From Atopsyche davidsoni (taxonomy: Eukaryota; Arthropoda; Insecta; Trichoptera; Hydrobiosidae): DNA of 64,000 nt. Each line of letters opens with the position of its first letter. Position 1 is the stretch's first letter. Positions 36,520-51,119 of this stretch are shown one piece after another. A program made the position numbers and the translations under genes. Location: positions 2,914,001 to 2,978,000 of the forward strand of contig JAILWY010000021.1 in the NCBI GenBank assembly GCA_022113835.1, given 5' to 3'. The notes beneath the pieces are model-generated. The model saw only the letters and a list, made by a program, of their open reading frames with translations, did no database searches and had not been told where the DNA came from.

Positions 36520-36680
36520 CCCAGGCACAGCGACGATGAACAAAAACGACGTAACCTATTGTAGTGCGGCGCCAGCGTTTGGAAACGGCGATGCAACGTT
36601 TTCCCCCACCAGCGAGACACTGTTGACTAAAAGCCCAACCAGGCCAACTGCAGGGAGTCGGCTATCACTGAAGTGTAAAT
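36520..36680. promoter_or_regulatory. G+C-rich island
   Basis: Contains CAGCGACGATG, GTGCGGCGCCAGCG, AACGGCGATGC and GGCCAACTGCAGGG. Compact and isolated, with no reading frame. Confidence 0.28.
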
Positions 36681-37725
36681 AACTATTTTTATTTAATTTA
36701 GTGGAAATTGGACTTAGATACTTAATTAAATAAAATAAGTACTTTATGTGCTTTTTTTCTGACTTTTATAATTAAATAATTTGAACAAAATTTTTTCAAA
36801 AAGAACATTTGAGGCAGTTGCTGGAAGATATTGGTATTTTAGAATTTTATAATGAAGTAATCCCATAATTAAATATAAGAATTTTCCATTATCCTGTTTG
36901 GTTTTTAATCGTAATGTAATTATTTTAAAATTCGTTTAAAGTATATTGAATTTTGATGTTTAATATTTTTATGAAAAGGATACATACATTTCATAATACT
37001 CGTATATTTATATATGCGATTTGAATCTGTCGTATTAATGAGTGATTTTTTAATTGATTATTGACATAGTTTTATTCAGATAATAAAATATATGCTAAAT
37101 ATTCGCATTTATTGATAACTTAGAGTATGTTTTTATTACTATTGTGTTCATAATGTATAAAATCAATGTTGCGTGATATTGAAGAATATTATCAAATGCT
37201 TTTAGATTAGAAGTAGCCAGTATTTCAAAATGGGTCAGATAGTAAATAAGGTAAAACACGCAGAAACCGAAGGAATTCTAGACAAAGACAGCCTATGGAC
37301 ATATAATAGTGATATCAATATTGCATGTTGATTCATTTCAAAGAACGAGAACAGTAAATAGCGGTCTATTTGTTAGAATATTTACCTAACACAGTCTCTA
37401 GTAATTGAGCGGCCTCTACACCTTCCAAAAATCCATTCTATATAAAGCTGCAAATTAAATTATTTACTAACATTAATAAAAGGACACCATCAATGAAAGT
37501 TTAGAGAATATTAAAAAAAAATAAGACCACGAGCTTCGAATGGAAAACGACTGAATATTTAACGAGAGAAGAATCAGAAAAAAGACAATCTGACGTGCAC
37601 TAATGGAAAAACAGGAAAAATGACACTCTGATAGATAAAAAAATAATCCAATCCTTAATATTTCTAATGAGTATAAGTGATAAACCTACAAATGAATATG
37701 TAAATTAATAATATATATATATATA
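36681..37725. other. A+T-rich non-coding stretch
   Basis: No gene or repeat; a short (TA)n run lies at 37710-37727. Confidence 0.5.
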
Positions 37726-37734
37726 TACGATAAA

Positions 37735-38120
37735 TGTTCGTGTCTTCCCTCCAACGTGTCCGTAATCAAAACAATGACTTGTTGTCTTCAGCATGATAAT
37801 AATTCCTAACCAAACACCAAGGCGTGATGTAATTTCAATGGAGAAGATTCCCTCCTCAACTGCCAACAGCTCTGTATACTCAGCACAAGATTGATTAATT
37901 CTTCCCAATAATAATATCAGGCTGTAGTCACCCACCCCCGGCCACCCCTATCGATGAGAAGCAGCTATAAGTTCTAGGCTGATTGATTAGTGTTAGATGA
38001 ATTTCGCTGGGGGGGAGGTTTTAGAGTCCTTTGGACACTCGACAAGGTGATTATTAGAAGCCCCCGATGACTTAGTGCGATTCGGCGTGATGTATTCTGA
38101 TGATTAATTGCTTCATCTAT
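37735..38120. promoter_or_regulatory. Complex island, possible regulatory element
   Basis: About 380 bp of high-complexity sequence: CCACCCCCGGCCACCCC, CTGATTGATTAG, GCTGGGGGGGAGG, TGATGATTAATTGC. ATTA-type homeodomain words cluster at its right end. No coding potential. Confidence 0.3.
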
Positions 38121-38631
38121 TGTATCATATCTGTCAGTATATGCATGTGCATATCAAGTAAAACATATTCAACGGGAAATAAAAAATAAAGTATCTAAAA
38201 ATATTACAGAATTAAACATACGGTCTTATGATTGTCCGAAAAGAAAAGAGACATTTAAAAAGGCTGATTCTTTTTGCGTTTATTAGTCTTATCAACAAAA
38301 TTAACAGTCGGCTAGAGTTTAATTACGAAGGTTAAAATATTTTTTATCATCTCCATCTCCGCAAAATACTATTTTCAGGCCTACTAGTATTTCATGCTCC
38401 TATCTTAGATCTTTAGCGAAATTGTTAAGTTTTACATAAATGTCAAATTTTAACGAAACTAATAAAAGCGTGATTCCGCAATTTATTTTAAACAATGCCT
38501 TTAAATATTATTCAACAAAACGAATCTCAGGAAAATATCAAATGAACGATTTATTGGGTCAAATTAGTATTAATTTCATTTTAAGGCTACATCAATTTTT
38601 TTTTAAATATTCAAACAAAGTGATTGTGAAT

Positions 38632-38639
38632 ATATACAT
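38632..38639. repeat. Left 8-bp target duplication of hAT-like element
   Basis: ATATACAT directly abuts the left terminal repeat and is identical to 40842-40849. An 8-bp duplication is the hAT hallmark. Confidence 0.88.
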
Positions 38640-40841
38640 TAGGGTGTCCCTTATATGACCAAAAAAATTTTTTTTTCAAATTTCGAAATGCATACCCTCT
38701 ACATTTTTTACTAATGCTATAAGATACTCAAATATAAAATTTCATCTTTCTAAAAAAATTGCAACTAGTGCCGACCGAGCTTTAAAGTTTAGTAAAAAAC
38801 GTGTTTTTTCTTGATATTTCGGTCTGGTATAAAATCATTATAAATGCAATAAATTAAGTGAATAATAGTAAAAATTCAATTAAATGAACATTAATCTTTA
38901 ACCAAAAACATAAAATAATAACAATCAGTCAGGGTAACTTTTTTATAGAGTTGTTTTTTTACAGTCCGGATACAATTTTCTATGTTCCTGGACACAGCGC
39001 AGCAAGAACTGTTTTTGTTCTTCTTCAGCCGCGATAAGTCCGTTAAAATCTTGCATCATTTTAACAGCCCTTTCAGCAGTATCATTCACAACCCTCAAAT
39101 AACTTATTTTTCTTTTAGCTTCCACAAAAGCACTATTATTATTCCAAGAAGATACATCTTCCTTTAGAAAACTGTCGTCGATCTGCAGTCGTGATAAAAA
39201 TTGTTTGCTCTTTTCCGATACGAAATCATCCAGTGTTTTACAAACATAAGCAAACATCTTGTAGAGTCTTTTTGTCCTTCGCAGTTATTCTGCATTGTGA
39301 CTGAAGTAAACACATTTTTAAAGAATAGATCGCTCTCGCCATCCAGCGTGCCTGATGCATGGCTTTGGGGGGGCTTAGTTTTAATTTTTCCTCTGAGTCT
39401 CCTCCCAAAAATATTACGCACAGTTCGACCAATTTGCGGTAGTCATCTCTTACATAACCTTTGTCTAATTCTGCCTTATAAAATATTTAAAAAGCTTGAA
39501 TGTCTGTCTCGGCAACACGTTGTTTTACGAAATTAAGAGATGGTTCAATGTTACTAGCGTCGATGTTTTTCCAATTTTCTCTGAACTTTTTAAACATTGG
39601 AGTATCTGGGCTACTAGTAATTTACTTAATTTTGCTTTCAAAGACAGTTTTTAGGACCAATTCATAAACATGATGACGACAGACGAGCAGCAATTCTCTT
39701 CCTAAAGTTTCTCCAAAATAGCACAAGCTCCATTGAAACGGCCAGTATTGAAAGCTGTTGTGTCGCAGCACATTATTTGTACTTTATCGTGAAGGTTCTA
39801 GTCAAAGAGAGCTGTTGAGACAGCCTTAGCTTGATGTTTTTCAGAAGAATGTTCTAGTTTTGGCACTGCAAGAAGCTGTTCCTTATCGTCAAACGAAGCA
39901 ATAACTGGCAAGCGTTCTTCTTTAGAACTTCGTACATCTAACCCGGGTAATAGTTTTCCATCCCAATGGACTGTGACTACGTCGGGTACATTACTTCCAA
40001 AGAAGTCAGATTTTATTGCTTCTGCCCTTGATTTTCTAGTTTCAGCAACTAGTGATTCTCTTTGTCTTACAACCCTTTCCTCTTCTTCCAATCGTCGTTG
40101 TTTAGATCTATCTTCTTTTTCCGACAATTTTTTATCAACACCACCTAAGCATCCTGGTCGATCTGGCTCTCTCTGTTTCATTAAAAATAATTTATCTTAC
40201 TCTATTTTCATTCTCTCAAAAGCATCAGCATGTGCAATATCAAACAAATTATCAAGATCAATTTTGAAATTGTTCTCACGGCTCTTGAACGTAACCTGAG
40301 TTTTCTTACAATTTTTTTTGCAACTCTCTTCAAACATGATATAAATCAACAAGTTTCTTCACGCAGTTAGGATATGCCCTTGTTGGAATTCTTGCTTTTT
40401 CCCAATATATGATGCACTCCCTAATCACAAGATTTGCACTTTCACTAACAATCAGTTTAACCTCACGAATATTGTAAAATAGGACCGAGGGAATTTGTCG
40501 ATTAGATGGTAATTTTGCACCATTTATTTGATATCTAGGCAAACCGATAAGGAAATTATTTTGTTTATCACTCCGTAATTCCACCGACATGTTAACGCAC
40601 TAAACAATGGAGCACTACTAATCTCAAAAATCACGTATGAAATGACAAATAAAACATGCAGTTACAAGTCACAGCGCAGTACTTACGCAACTTGTATGGA
40701 CAAGTTAAAATCGCAAGTCGGCACGGGTTACCGTTTATAAATCGAACTAATATTTTTTTCTAGACAATATAGGGTTATTAATAAACTTTTAAGAAGGTAT
40801 GCGTAAAAAAACATTGAACTTGAATTTTAAGGGACACCCTA
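38640..40841 (-). mobile_element. hAT-like DNA transposon, complete ends, dead transposase
   Basis: A 2202-bp element. The left end TAGGGTGTCCCTTA (38640-38653) and the right end TAAGGGACACCCTA (40828-40841) are perfect 14-bp terminal inverted repeats. They begin with TAGGG, as many hAT elements do. The 8-bp duplication ATATACAT flanks both sides. The interior encodes a minus-strand transposase relic (separate entry). Intact termini and duplication with a decayed gene suggest it has not moved itself for some time, though it could in principle be mobilised by an active relative. It inserted beside what is now a long (TA)n tract. Confidence 0.9.
38943..40590 (-). pseudogene. hAT-like transposase pseudogene
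   Basis: Reads right to left. The first segment starts MSVELRSD (40590-40330) and includes YWEKARIPTR, a motif I associate with an arthropod family of hAT-like transposases. The frame shifts near 40331. A charged middle follows, with a TAA at 40197-40199. CCDTTAFNTG (its D at 39762-39764) looks like the first catalytic-acid motif of hAT RNase-H-like domains, followed by CRHH (39670-39681). AMHQARWM (39340-39363) precedes AIYSLKM. After another shift near 39240 the C-terminal part includes NDTAERAVKMMQDF and ends at 38943. A TAG apparently replacing a Trp codon after STALFD, stops at 39622-39624 and 39487-39489, and three frameshifts (about 40331, 39708, 39240) make it non-functional. No BED zinc finger was seen at the N-terminus. 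Confidence 0.82.
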
Positions 40842-44870
<4,029 letters not shown>

Positions 44871-44899
44871 AGCGAAAATTATCAATGCTAAACGTTAAG

Positions 44900-45300
44900 T
44901 AACGAGTGTTGGCTCAAAATCATACACGGCCTGACAATAACAACACATACGAGAAGAAATTTTCTGCGCCAAACGGACGTGCTACTCGGCCGACGTTTCC
45001 TTACCGAATGTCTGCCTGGAGAGATTTTACATTCATACAAATCGCACACCGGCATTGGCACATGCGCAGCTCTCACCGTGCACACTCGCAGCTGTAGCGG
45101 CTCTTATTACACGCAACAGAGCATCAACACAGCCTGAAAAATAGCACAGAAAAACACCTGCAATTAAGTACTAGAACGAAATAGATTGTCATTAGCGAAA
45201 AGCAGTGTTTTCGAGGGGTCTTGCAGTGGAACTTCCCCGGCGCTCAGCTGTTGTCGAGGCATGCGCAGAGGGTGGTTTTTTGCTGGGGGTTGGGATGGGG
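44900..45300 (+). promoter_or_regulatory. G+C-rich promoter-proximal island
   Basis: Balanced to G+C-rich sequence upstream of the TATA box at 45301. CATGCGCAG occurs twice (45061-45069 and 45260-45268), each a half-site of the NRF1/Ewg palindrome. Other words are CGGCCGACG, CCCCGGCGCTCAGCTG and a G-run (GCTGGGGGTTGGGATGGGG) just before the TATA. Overlapping short frames on both strands are chance. Confidence 0.42.
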
Positions 45301-45415
45301 TATAAAAGGCGGCGCGGGGGTGCGCGCCTCATTATCGCGGTGACCTCTGCTGCCGTGTCTAATTAATGGAGATAAGAGAAGAAATGTGCACTTAGTACTA
45401 CGCTTAGGTGGCGAG
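45301..45415 (+). promoter_or_regulatory. Core promoter (TATA plus initiator) and possible first exon
   Basis: TATAAAAG starts at 45301, set in G+C-rich flanks (GGGG before, GCGGCGCGGGGG after). TCATTA has its A at 45331, exactly 30 bp downstream, the expected arthropod TATA-to-start distance; the initiator matches TCAKT. No downstream promoter element is seen at +28, as is usual for TATA promoters. The first ATG (45367) opens only nine codons. GAG followed by GTAATT gives a possible splice donor at 45416, implying an 85-nt non-coding first exon. The gene it serves is not identifiable here. It is the strongest promoter call in the window but rests on motifs alone. Confidence 0.5.
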
Positions 45416-46125
45416 GTAATTCAATTAGCGAGTCAGAACAGTCTAATGCACGTAAGGATATAAAATAACGCTAATGAGCTAGTAGATAGGCTTAGTTAAT
45501 CATCAGCGTGAAGCATCATTTTTGTTATTTTATCTATACTAGGACATCAATTTTAAAATATCGTATTTGAAAAGTCAAAGCTTTCATTGAATTAAGTCAA
45601 CGTATTAACGTATATTAATTTCTAGCTCCATTGTTTCTTTCTCCAGTTATTACAATAATACTATCGAGGTTAATCTTCTAATTAAGGTCAATTGATTCAC
45701 AAGACCTGTAACCATTGCATGGAAGTGGACAAATTTCAATTAAATACGAACCGATCCTTGCATTTATGAATTGAGTCATATGCGTTTACTACTTAGGCTG
45801 TACGTGTGCCCATTATTTTTAAATCATTTAGAGCACATTATACCTAGGCTGTTATAAGACAATAATTATACTCCATTTTAGGGAGCCAAAAATAATCTAA
45901 CATTTATCAACTCTATAAGCGTGCTCTCGATAATATAAATAGTTCTCGAAGTACAGCTGAAAAAGTAAGATGTAGGTTATTTGAATAGCGGACATAATTT
46001 TCCAAAGTTTATATAGCTGTAAATATTATATAAAGACGGAGCTCTACTAAAAAATAAATCAGTAATTAATTGTAGGGTAAGTTTTAGAGGGTAGAGTTCC
46101 CTTCTAAGATTGCATCCTATATGAG
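45416..46125. other. Non-coding stretch after promoter
   Basis: The first 100 bp keep homeodomain-like words (CAATTAG, CTAATGAG, GTTAATCATC). The rest is A+T-rich and unremarkable. It would be intron if the 45301 promoter is used. Confidence 0.35.
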
Positions 46126-46129
46126 CCCA

Positions 46130-46309
46130 GAGCCTCCTGGCAGTCTGATATGAAGCCATTACGAGAGGCCGAGTTAATTAAGTGCTAGAGAGACCTGCCG
46201 CCTGCTTTATCATCAAGAAGCAAACAGTTCTGGGCGTGGAGACTCAGATGTGCTCGCACTCTGTGATGGATGTGAGCTACTTTATGTTTAATGGAAGACG
46301 AGCTAAAAT
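46130..46309. promoter_or_regulatory. Complex island, possible regulatory element
   Basis: Includes AGCCTCCTGGCAG, GAAGCCATTACGAGAG (GCCAT, PHO-like, beside a GAGAG word) and CCTGCCGCCTGC. GCCAT with GAGAG is a combination known from Polycomb response elements. No coding potential. Confidence 0.3.
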
Positions 46310-46367
46310 GCGGTAGGGTAGCTGGCCGGGGCTGTAAAGTGGCTTGCAGGGTTCGATTCCCGACCGC
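46310..46367 (+). repeat. Truncated tRNA-like sequence
   Basis: The 5' GCGGT (46310-46314) pairs with the 3' ACCGC (46363-46367) like an acceptor stem. GGG-TTCGATT-CCC (46349-46361) is a T-loop with a perfect B-box GGTTCGATTCC. The A-box-like TAGCTGGCCGG (46319-46329) is weaker. The unit is 58 nt, too short for a normal tRNA, with no convincing D or anticodon arm. A tRNA relic or an isolated Pol III B-box is likelier than a gene. Confidence 0.3.
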
Positions 46368-47690
46368 AATTAAGTTTATACGTCATTATTTTGTACCCTC
46401 TTTGCTTCAATTGTCTGCTGTATTTCTCGCTTAAGAATGGAGGGAGCTTTTGTTTAGGGAATTACGTTCGCTTGTAGCTGTGTTTTGTGAAATAAATCTG
46501 AACGTTAAATATTTGTTTCAAGTCATGTTGTTCTTACGCGTTTTTTTTTAAATTAAAATCTAAAGATTACGCGCACGCAAATAAATCTATTAAAATAATG
46601 AGTTGTTACTATCGAGAAAATTTCAAAAACATATATATGTGTGTGTACTTTTTAGTTAGAATCGTATAGTACTGAAGAATGACCTTTCATGTACTGATAA
46701 TTCATGTATAACAGTACCTTTCAATCACTTTGTAAAATTCTTTTAACTAGAAATGCTACTATGAAATATAAATACAAAACAAACATTATGTAGCTATTTT
46801 CAAATTACAAATTATGACATAGTTGTCTACCGTGCAGAAAAAAGGGTTGACACGATTCGTGTCAAAAAAATGTTCATTTGATAATGATTGATTTGCCGTA
46901 CACGTAAAATTGAGACATTAGCAACAGTGTTGCCGTATCCGATGTATTAGAAGTCATAAAAACCACTGATTAGCATGTTGTACGTGCAAGTCGGAATATT
47001 GTCACGTGTAATTCAAACAGACCTCACTCTGACGTGTATAATTTGTTATATATTTTCTTTGCCTCAGTCACGAGTGGTAATTTTATTTGATATTTACGTA
47101 GTTTAAATAATTTCTCGTATAATTATGCGGCAAGGTCACTTGGTGAACACAAAAAGTTTTACTTATATTAATGGGGGTTTATTATAATAACATCAGCTCA
47201 AAAATAATTTTTGTAAAAAACCACGAACGAAAACTTCTCTCGCTTAAACAAACATAATTAATCGAAGATAGTCTACAAAAAAATATACATTCTAAAATAC
47301 CGTTTGGTTACATTGTTTTTAGTTACATAACGTGTTAAATGTGTACAGTAGTGTTAAATTTTATTTGGTAACATGAAGCTCAGTCACATTATCAAATCAG
47401 TGGAAAATTGATGTGCTTGTATCTTAAAGTCAGTTCAGGGCGATAAAACCAAGTATTAATTCAGCTTAAAGATAAGTCCACAAATTGGAGTATTTTTTTT
47501 CTCACGGTAGAAGTCTTCGCTTACATTGTCAATCCACTATATCACTATATATTATAATATCCGGCCAGTTGTAAAAATCGACCCAATTTTAATGAGATGT
47601 AAAAATATTTAATCAATTCGTTAAGACTTCTTATACATTGTGTATAATTGAAAATTAATCAAGTAAGAATAAATTATCAAATTTTAAATA
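46368..47690. other. A+T-rich non-coding stretch
   Basis: No gene. Contains the 19-bp palindrome TTGACACGA-T-TCGTGTCAA (46847-46865). Confidence 0.5.
46847..46865. promoter_or_regulatory. 19-bp inverted repeat TTGACACGA/TCGTGTCAA
   Basis: Perfect 9-bp arms around one central T. A compact symmetric site of this kind could bind a dimeric factor. Only one copy is in the window and I know no matching consensus. Confidence 0.25.
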
Positions 47691-47694
47691 TAAT

Positions 47695-47821
47695 AAAATA
47701 CTTGAGTGATTTTTTCACATGTTAATTTTTATTGGTGACTGGTTTCGCCAACCGTTCACGTTGGCATTATGAAACTGAGTCACCAATAAAAATTAACAAG
47801 TGGAAAAATCACTGAAATATT
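47695..47821. repeat. Inverted-repeat element, family 2, copy 2 (fullest)
   Basis: Arms of about 45 bp: left 47695-47739 (AAAATACTTGAGTGATTT to GGTGAC), right 47779-47821 (GTCACC onward), with few mismatches. The loop holds a second hairpin, GCCAAC (47747-47752) with GTTGGC (47760-47765). On the minus strand the core reads GCCAAC, loop, GTTGGC, GAAACCA, GTCACC. The GAAAC after a short stem is like a hammerhead ribozyme, but the bases before the stem (TTTCATAAT) do not match CTGATGA. No coding capacity; probably a non-autonomous element. Confidence 0.85.
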
Positions 47822-47946
47822 TATTATTTTAATAAATTATTATTCAGTTTAAAATTGTTTTTTTAGCAGTTAATTAAATATTTTATATTACATATTTATA
47901 ATTAAAAAAGATGATATTGTTTACTCTAAAACACAGAATGTGTGTA

Positions 47947-47978
47947 TTTTTTTTAAGATTTACTAATCTTAAAAAAAA
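47947..47978. repeat. 14-bp perfect hairpin
   Basis: TTTTTTTTAAGATT (47947-47960) and AATCTTAAAAAAAA (47965-47978) around TACT. Mostly a T-run paired with an A-run, so probably chance or a decayed fold-back. Confidence 0.6.
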
Positions 47979-48239
47979 TGTATGAAAATATAAAACTGAG
48001 GGTTAAATATGAAAGAAGTACAAAAAAAGTTATATGACATTTTTATTCTCACAATGCCCGCCGAGCTTGTCCACTGTGAAGTTTTCATCGTTTAATATAA
48101 AACAAGAATAAACTTTAACATTTCTAGGTAAGTGAGGAAACAAAACGCAATATTTTTTCACAAAAAACTCACACGTTTCCTCGGGAACCCATCTGAACTA
48201 AATGAAACACACATTCTCTATGCAAATACAATCTAAGTT

Positions 48240-48500
48240 TCTTTTTGCGCAGGGCGACCTGACAGCTAACCGGTGCAAGGCTTATCGTCTGCTCGCGCTT
48301 GTACAGTTCACTTCCAAACGAGTTTGTTCAATTTGTAGGTGATATTGAAGAACGCAGAGGAGCCCGAGCTAGAAACATAGCTTTGCAAATGGCGGGGCTT
48401 CGAGCGCCATTATGGAGTGAGAATCACTCGAAAGACGCTACATAATATGGGAATTTATCACGGCAGTCTAGTGTCGATGTAAGAATACAGGCAGCTTCCT
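48240..48500. promoter_or_regulatory. Complex island sharing a module with 34598
   Basis: Contains GGCGGGGCTTCGAGC (48391-48405) and TTATGGAGTGA (48410-48420), matching 34598-34633. CAAATGGCGG (PHO/YY1-like) and CGCCAT overlap the module. Further left are GCGCAGGGCGACC and CTAACCGGTGC. No reading frame. Confidence 0.4.
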
Positions 48501-48591
48501 CAGGGAAAACTTTTATATTTATTTGCATATATAAACCGTTCAAAACGAATACAACAAACTGAAACATAAAATTATTATATTATTGATTTTT

Positions 48592-48896
48592 GTGAAGACC
48601 ATCTCACAGGAAGTACGATTATGCCAATACAGGTTTTATTGATTGATAATGATTAAGTACATTTTTTCAAATATTGAAAAATGATTGAAGAAACTCTCAG
48701 AAAAATATCATCGTGATTTGTGTGGGATTCGAACCCACATCCCCAAGCTTTCATGGCCAGTGCATTTACTTATAGGTTACGATTGTTAAAAATTCTTGTC
48801 AAATAATAGTGATTCGTTAGCATAATTGGTAAATGCAGAGAATAAGAGTCTCTTCAATCATTTTTCAATATTTAAAAAAATGTACTTAATCATTAT
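48592..48896. mobile_element. Fold-back element with tRNA-like arms, copy 3
   Basis: About 305 bp. It begins with the same leader as copy 2 (GTGAAGACCATCTCACAGGA). Long arms follow (from about 48640; right arm ends at 48896). The left arm carries the minus-strand T-arm TGGGATTCGAACCCA and anticodon-arm sequence. Between the arms, on the plus strand, GTGATTCGTTAGCATAATTG (with A-box-like TAGCATAATTGG and a pairing D-stem GCAT/ATGC) is the 5' half of the same tRNA-like unit. The tRNA-like sequence is thus split and inverted within the element. No clear target duplication. Confidence 0.72.
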
Positions 48897-49259
48897 CAAT
48901 CAATAAAATTATTATTATTTGACAGTAAAAAATAACGACAAAATATTTTAAACCGCTTAATTACTTGTATGCTTGTTAATGATTTTTTTTATAAAATGTA
49001 TCCTGGTCTTGTGAGGCAAATCTTTCAAATTATACCTAAAGCAGGTTTACTACAATTTGTTTGTTTCTTATCATGAAAATGCTGAAATCGCAAATCACCA
49101 TGAGTTCAAATAAATTTCATTTTCCATATTTTTTATTACAGAATTAAACATGCTCGTAGTTTGGACAGGTATTTCAAGTTTCACGTTCATATTAAAATGT
49201 AAGTATATTTGCTACGTAGGAAATTTTAAAGTAAAATTTCAAATATTGGTTTACATCCC

Positions 49260-49450
49260 GAAGTTTAATCCCGGCTAGATATAAACCGCAGTCAATAAAT
49301 ATATTCGTAGAACGTGTTGCAGAGGCCGGGAGGCTGCATCAGCCCAGGAAACTACGACTATAGTAAACGTATTAGGGGCAGTTTGCATAATATTCGAATG
49401 GTCCCTCCCTAACACCAGTCAGCCGTCGAGAATCGACTCTTGTCCCGAAT
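49260..49450. promoter_or_regulatory. Complex patch, possible regulatory
   Basis: GAGGCCGGGAGGCTGC, GTCCCTCCCTAACACC and CAGCCGTCGAGAATCG in a 190-bp block. No coding potential. Confidence 0.2.
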
Positions 49451-49750
49451 AAACAGAATTGCCCTTTAAAATGAATGTCTTTACATTATATCTGTGACTG
49501 TTTGAATTGAATATCGTATTTAAAGATTCACAGTTACCGAGAAGCGAAATCGAATTCTGAAATTCAATCTCATCTAGTGAGGTTTCTTGATATTTACATT
49601 ATTATATCGTTACTGCCTTTGATATTATACAAGTACGGTAAGTTACTAACATTATGGTGTAAAAGTTTAATATATATATTTAATTCAATTAAAATAATGG
49701 GTAACATTTCTTAATTACATATCGAAAGTTTTACAGATTTATTATTTTAA

Positions 49751-49768
49751 AATTATTGATCAATAATT
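49751..49768. repeat. 18-bp perfect palindrome
   Basis: AATTATTGATCAATAATT reads the same on both strands. It contains homeodomain-like ATTGAT half-sites in mirror order (TTGATCAA core). Possibly chance in A+T-rich DNA. Confidence 0.4.
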
Positions 49769-50199
49769 AAAAAAAAATAATTATTTACTATACCACAAAA
49801 ACTCAAATATTAACAATTGTAAATAATCTGCGGATCCACTACTAAATATTAGTCGCAATTTACATGCGTCTGTGGTTAAAAATGAATAACTTAATACAAT
49901 CTTCAATAAGTTTAATTACGCATCCAATAATCTAACCCATAAATGTAGCAAAGGCGACATAATGATTAAAATAACTCATCGTCGGTATTAGAATTCTAAT
50001 AAAAATTGTTTTGAGCAGAAAAAGTATAAAAGCATTTTATTTCTACCTTATTAAAATTTATTTTTGACGTAGCACCATATTTCATATCTCAAGAGGAAGA
50101 CATTTTTTTAACGTTGTAACAATTGATATGTGCGTGTCGTTATAATTTTCGAATAAATTAATGGACGTATGTTATGTGAAAGGCTTATACACATTAGTA

Positions 50200-50860
50200 T
50201 TAGAAATAGCGTGCCTGGGCGCCCTCGGGTAATTGAATGCTTACGGGAGTTTGATTTACAAGGTAAAGCGATTCGTGACCAAAGAAACACGAAGATTAAC
50301 GTAACTTGAAATGTTCAATTGCTATGGATAAAAAACACAGAATAAGTTTTTCACAAGAACAAACCGTGGGTTGTTTGTTTGAAAAACTGTCATTACGACA
50401 TGAAGGTTGATTACACTCCCTTTTTGCAGTGAATGCTTGCGCCAGGTACGAGAGATGTAAACCCTTTTTAACTTTATTTAATAGAATATTAGTTTTATAA
50501 TTTGTTTTTATGAAAATAATTCACACACGAAACGGGAAGAAAAGTTCGGATACTGGCGCCTTAGCCCTATCCCTTTTTTAATATATATATAAATAAACAT
50601 GCGCTTCGTGTGAATTTTCGCGAAGATCTGAGTATTTTGCAAGATTTTCACTTACGTCTTCAGGAATACCTGTTTCCGTTCGTTTCGGCCGCTTCTCATC
50701 CGGTAATCGAATATATGCGGAGCTCTTCGGGGGAGCTCAAACTTCGTAAATATGCCTCCCAATTACCCTTTCTCTCGGCTCGGCGAACTTAATAAAAGAT
50801 CGGAGCCTTCCCCGGCATTACTGCAGGAGATAAGAAAAACTGCGTGACTAGAATGCGAAG
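50200..50860. promoter_or_regulatory. Complex patches, possible regulatory
   Basis: 50200-50280 (GTGCCTGGGCGCCCTCGGG) and 50590-50850 (TTCGCGAAGATC, GAGCTCTTCGGGGGAGCTC, TCTCGGCTCGGCGAAC) stand out. A 60-codon plus frame at 50610-50792 has mixed composition but no start or splice context I trust. Confidence 0.25.
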
Positions 50861-51119
50861 TCCTCGCTTTTTCCGAGGAATTCTGTCCCTTCTTTAAAAC
50901 AGAAAAAAAGCTCCCCAAGCTTAAAGTCGCCCGGAAAGGAAGCCCATATAAAACATCTCAAATATTTGTGTAAGGCATGGCGGGACATTCCGCATCGATA
51001 TAATAAAAGACAATAATCTCTTGAGCTGCCTTTTTTACAAATATTTTCTAAACAAAAATTAAAAGAATCCAGTGCAAACATTTCAGCGTTTCTTTTCAAA
51101 TAAATTTTCAAAACCTATG

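Noticed and set aside
38982..40299. Plus-strand open frames across the hAT-like element
   Set aside because: They are antisense to the transposase relic, whose minus-strand motifs are recognisable.
49751..49768. AATTATTGATCAATAATT as a specific binding site
   Set aside because: Listed as a palindrome only; A+T-only symmetry arises often by chance in this composition.
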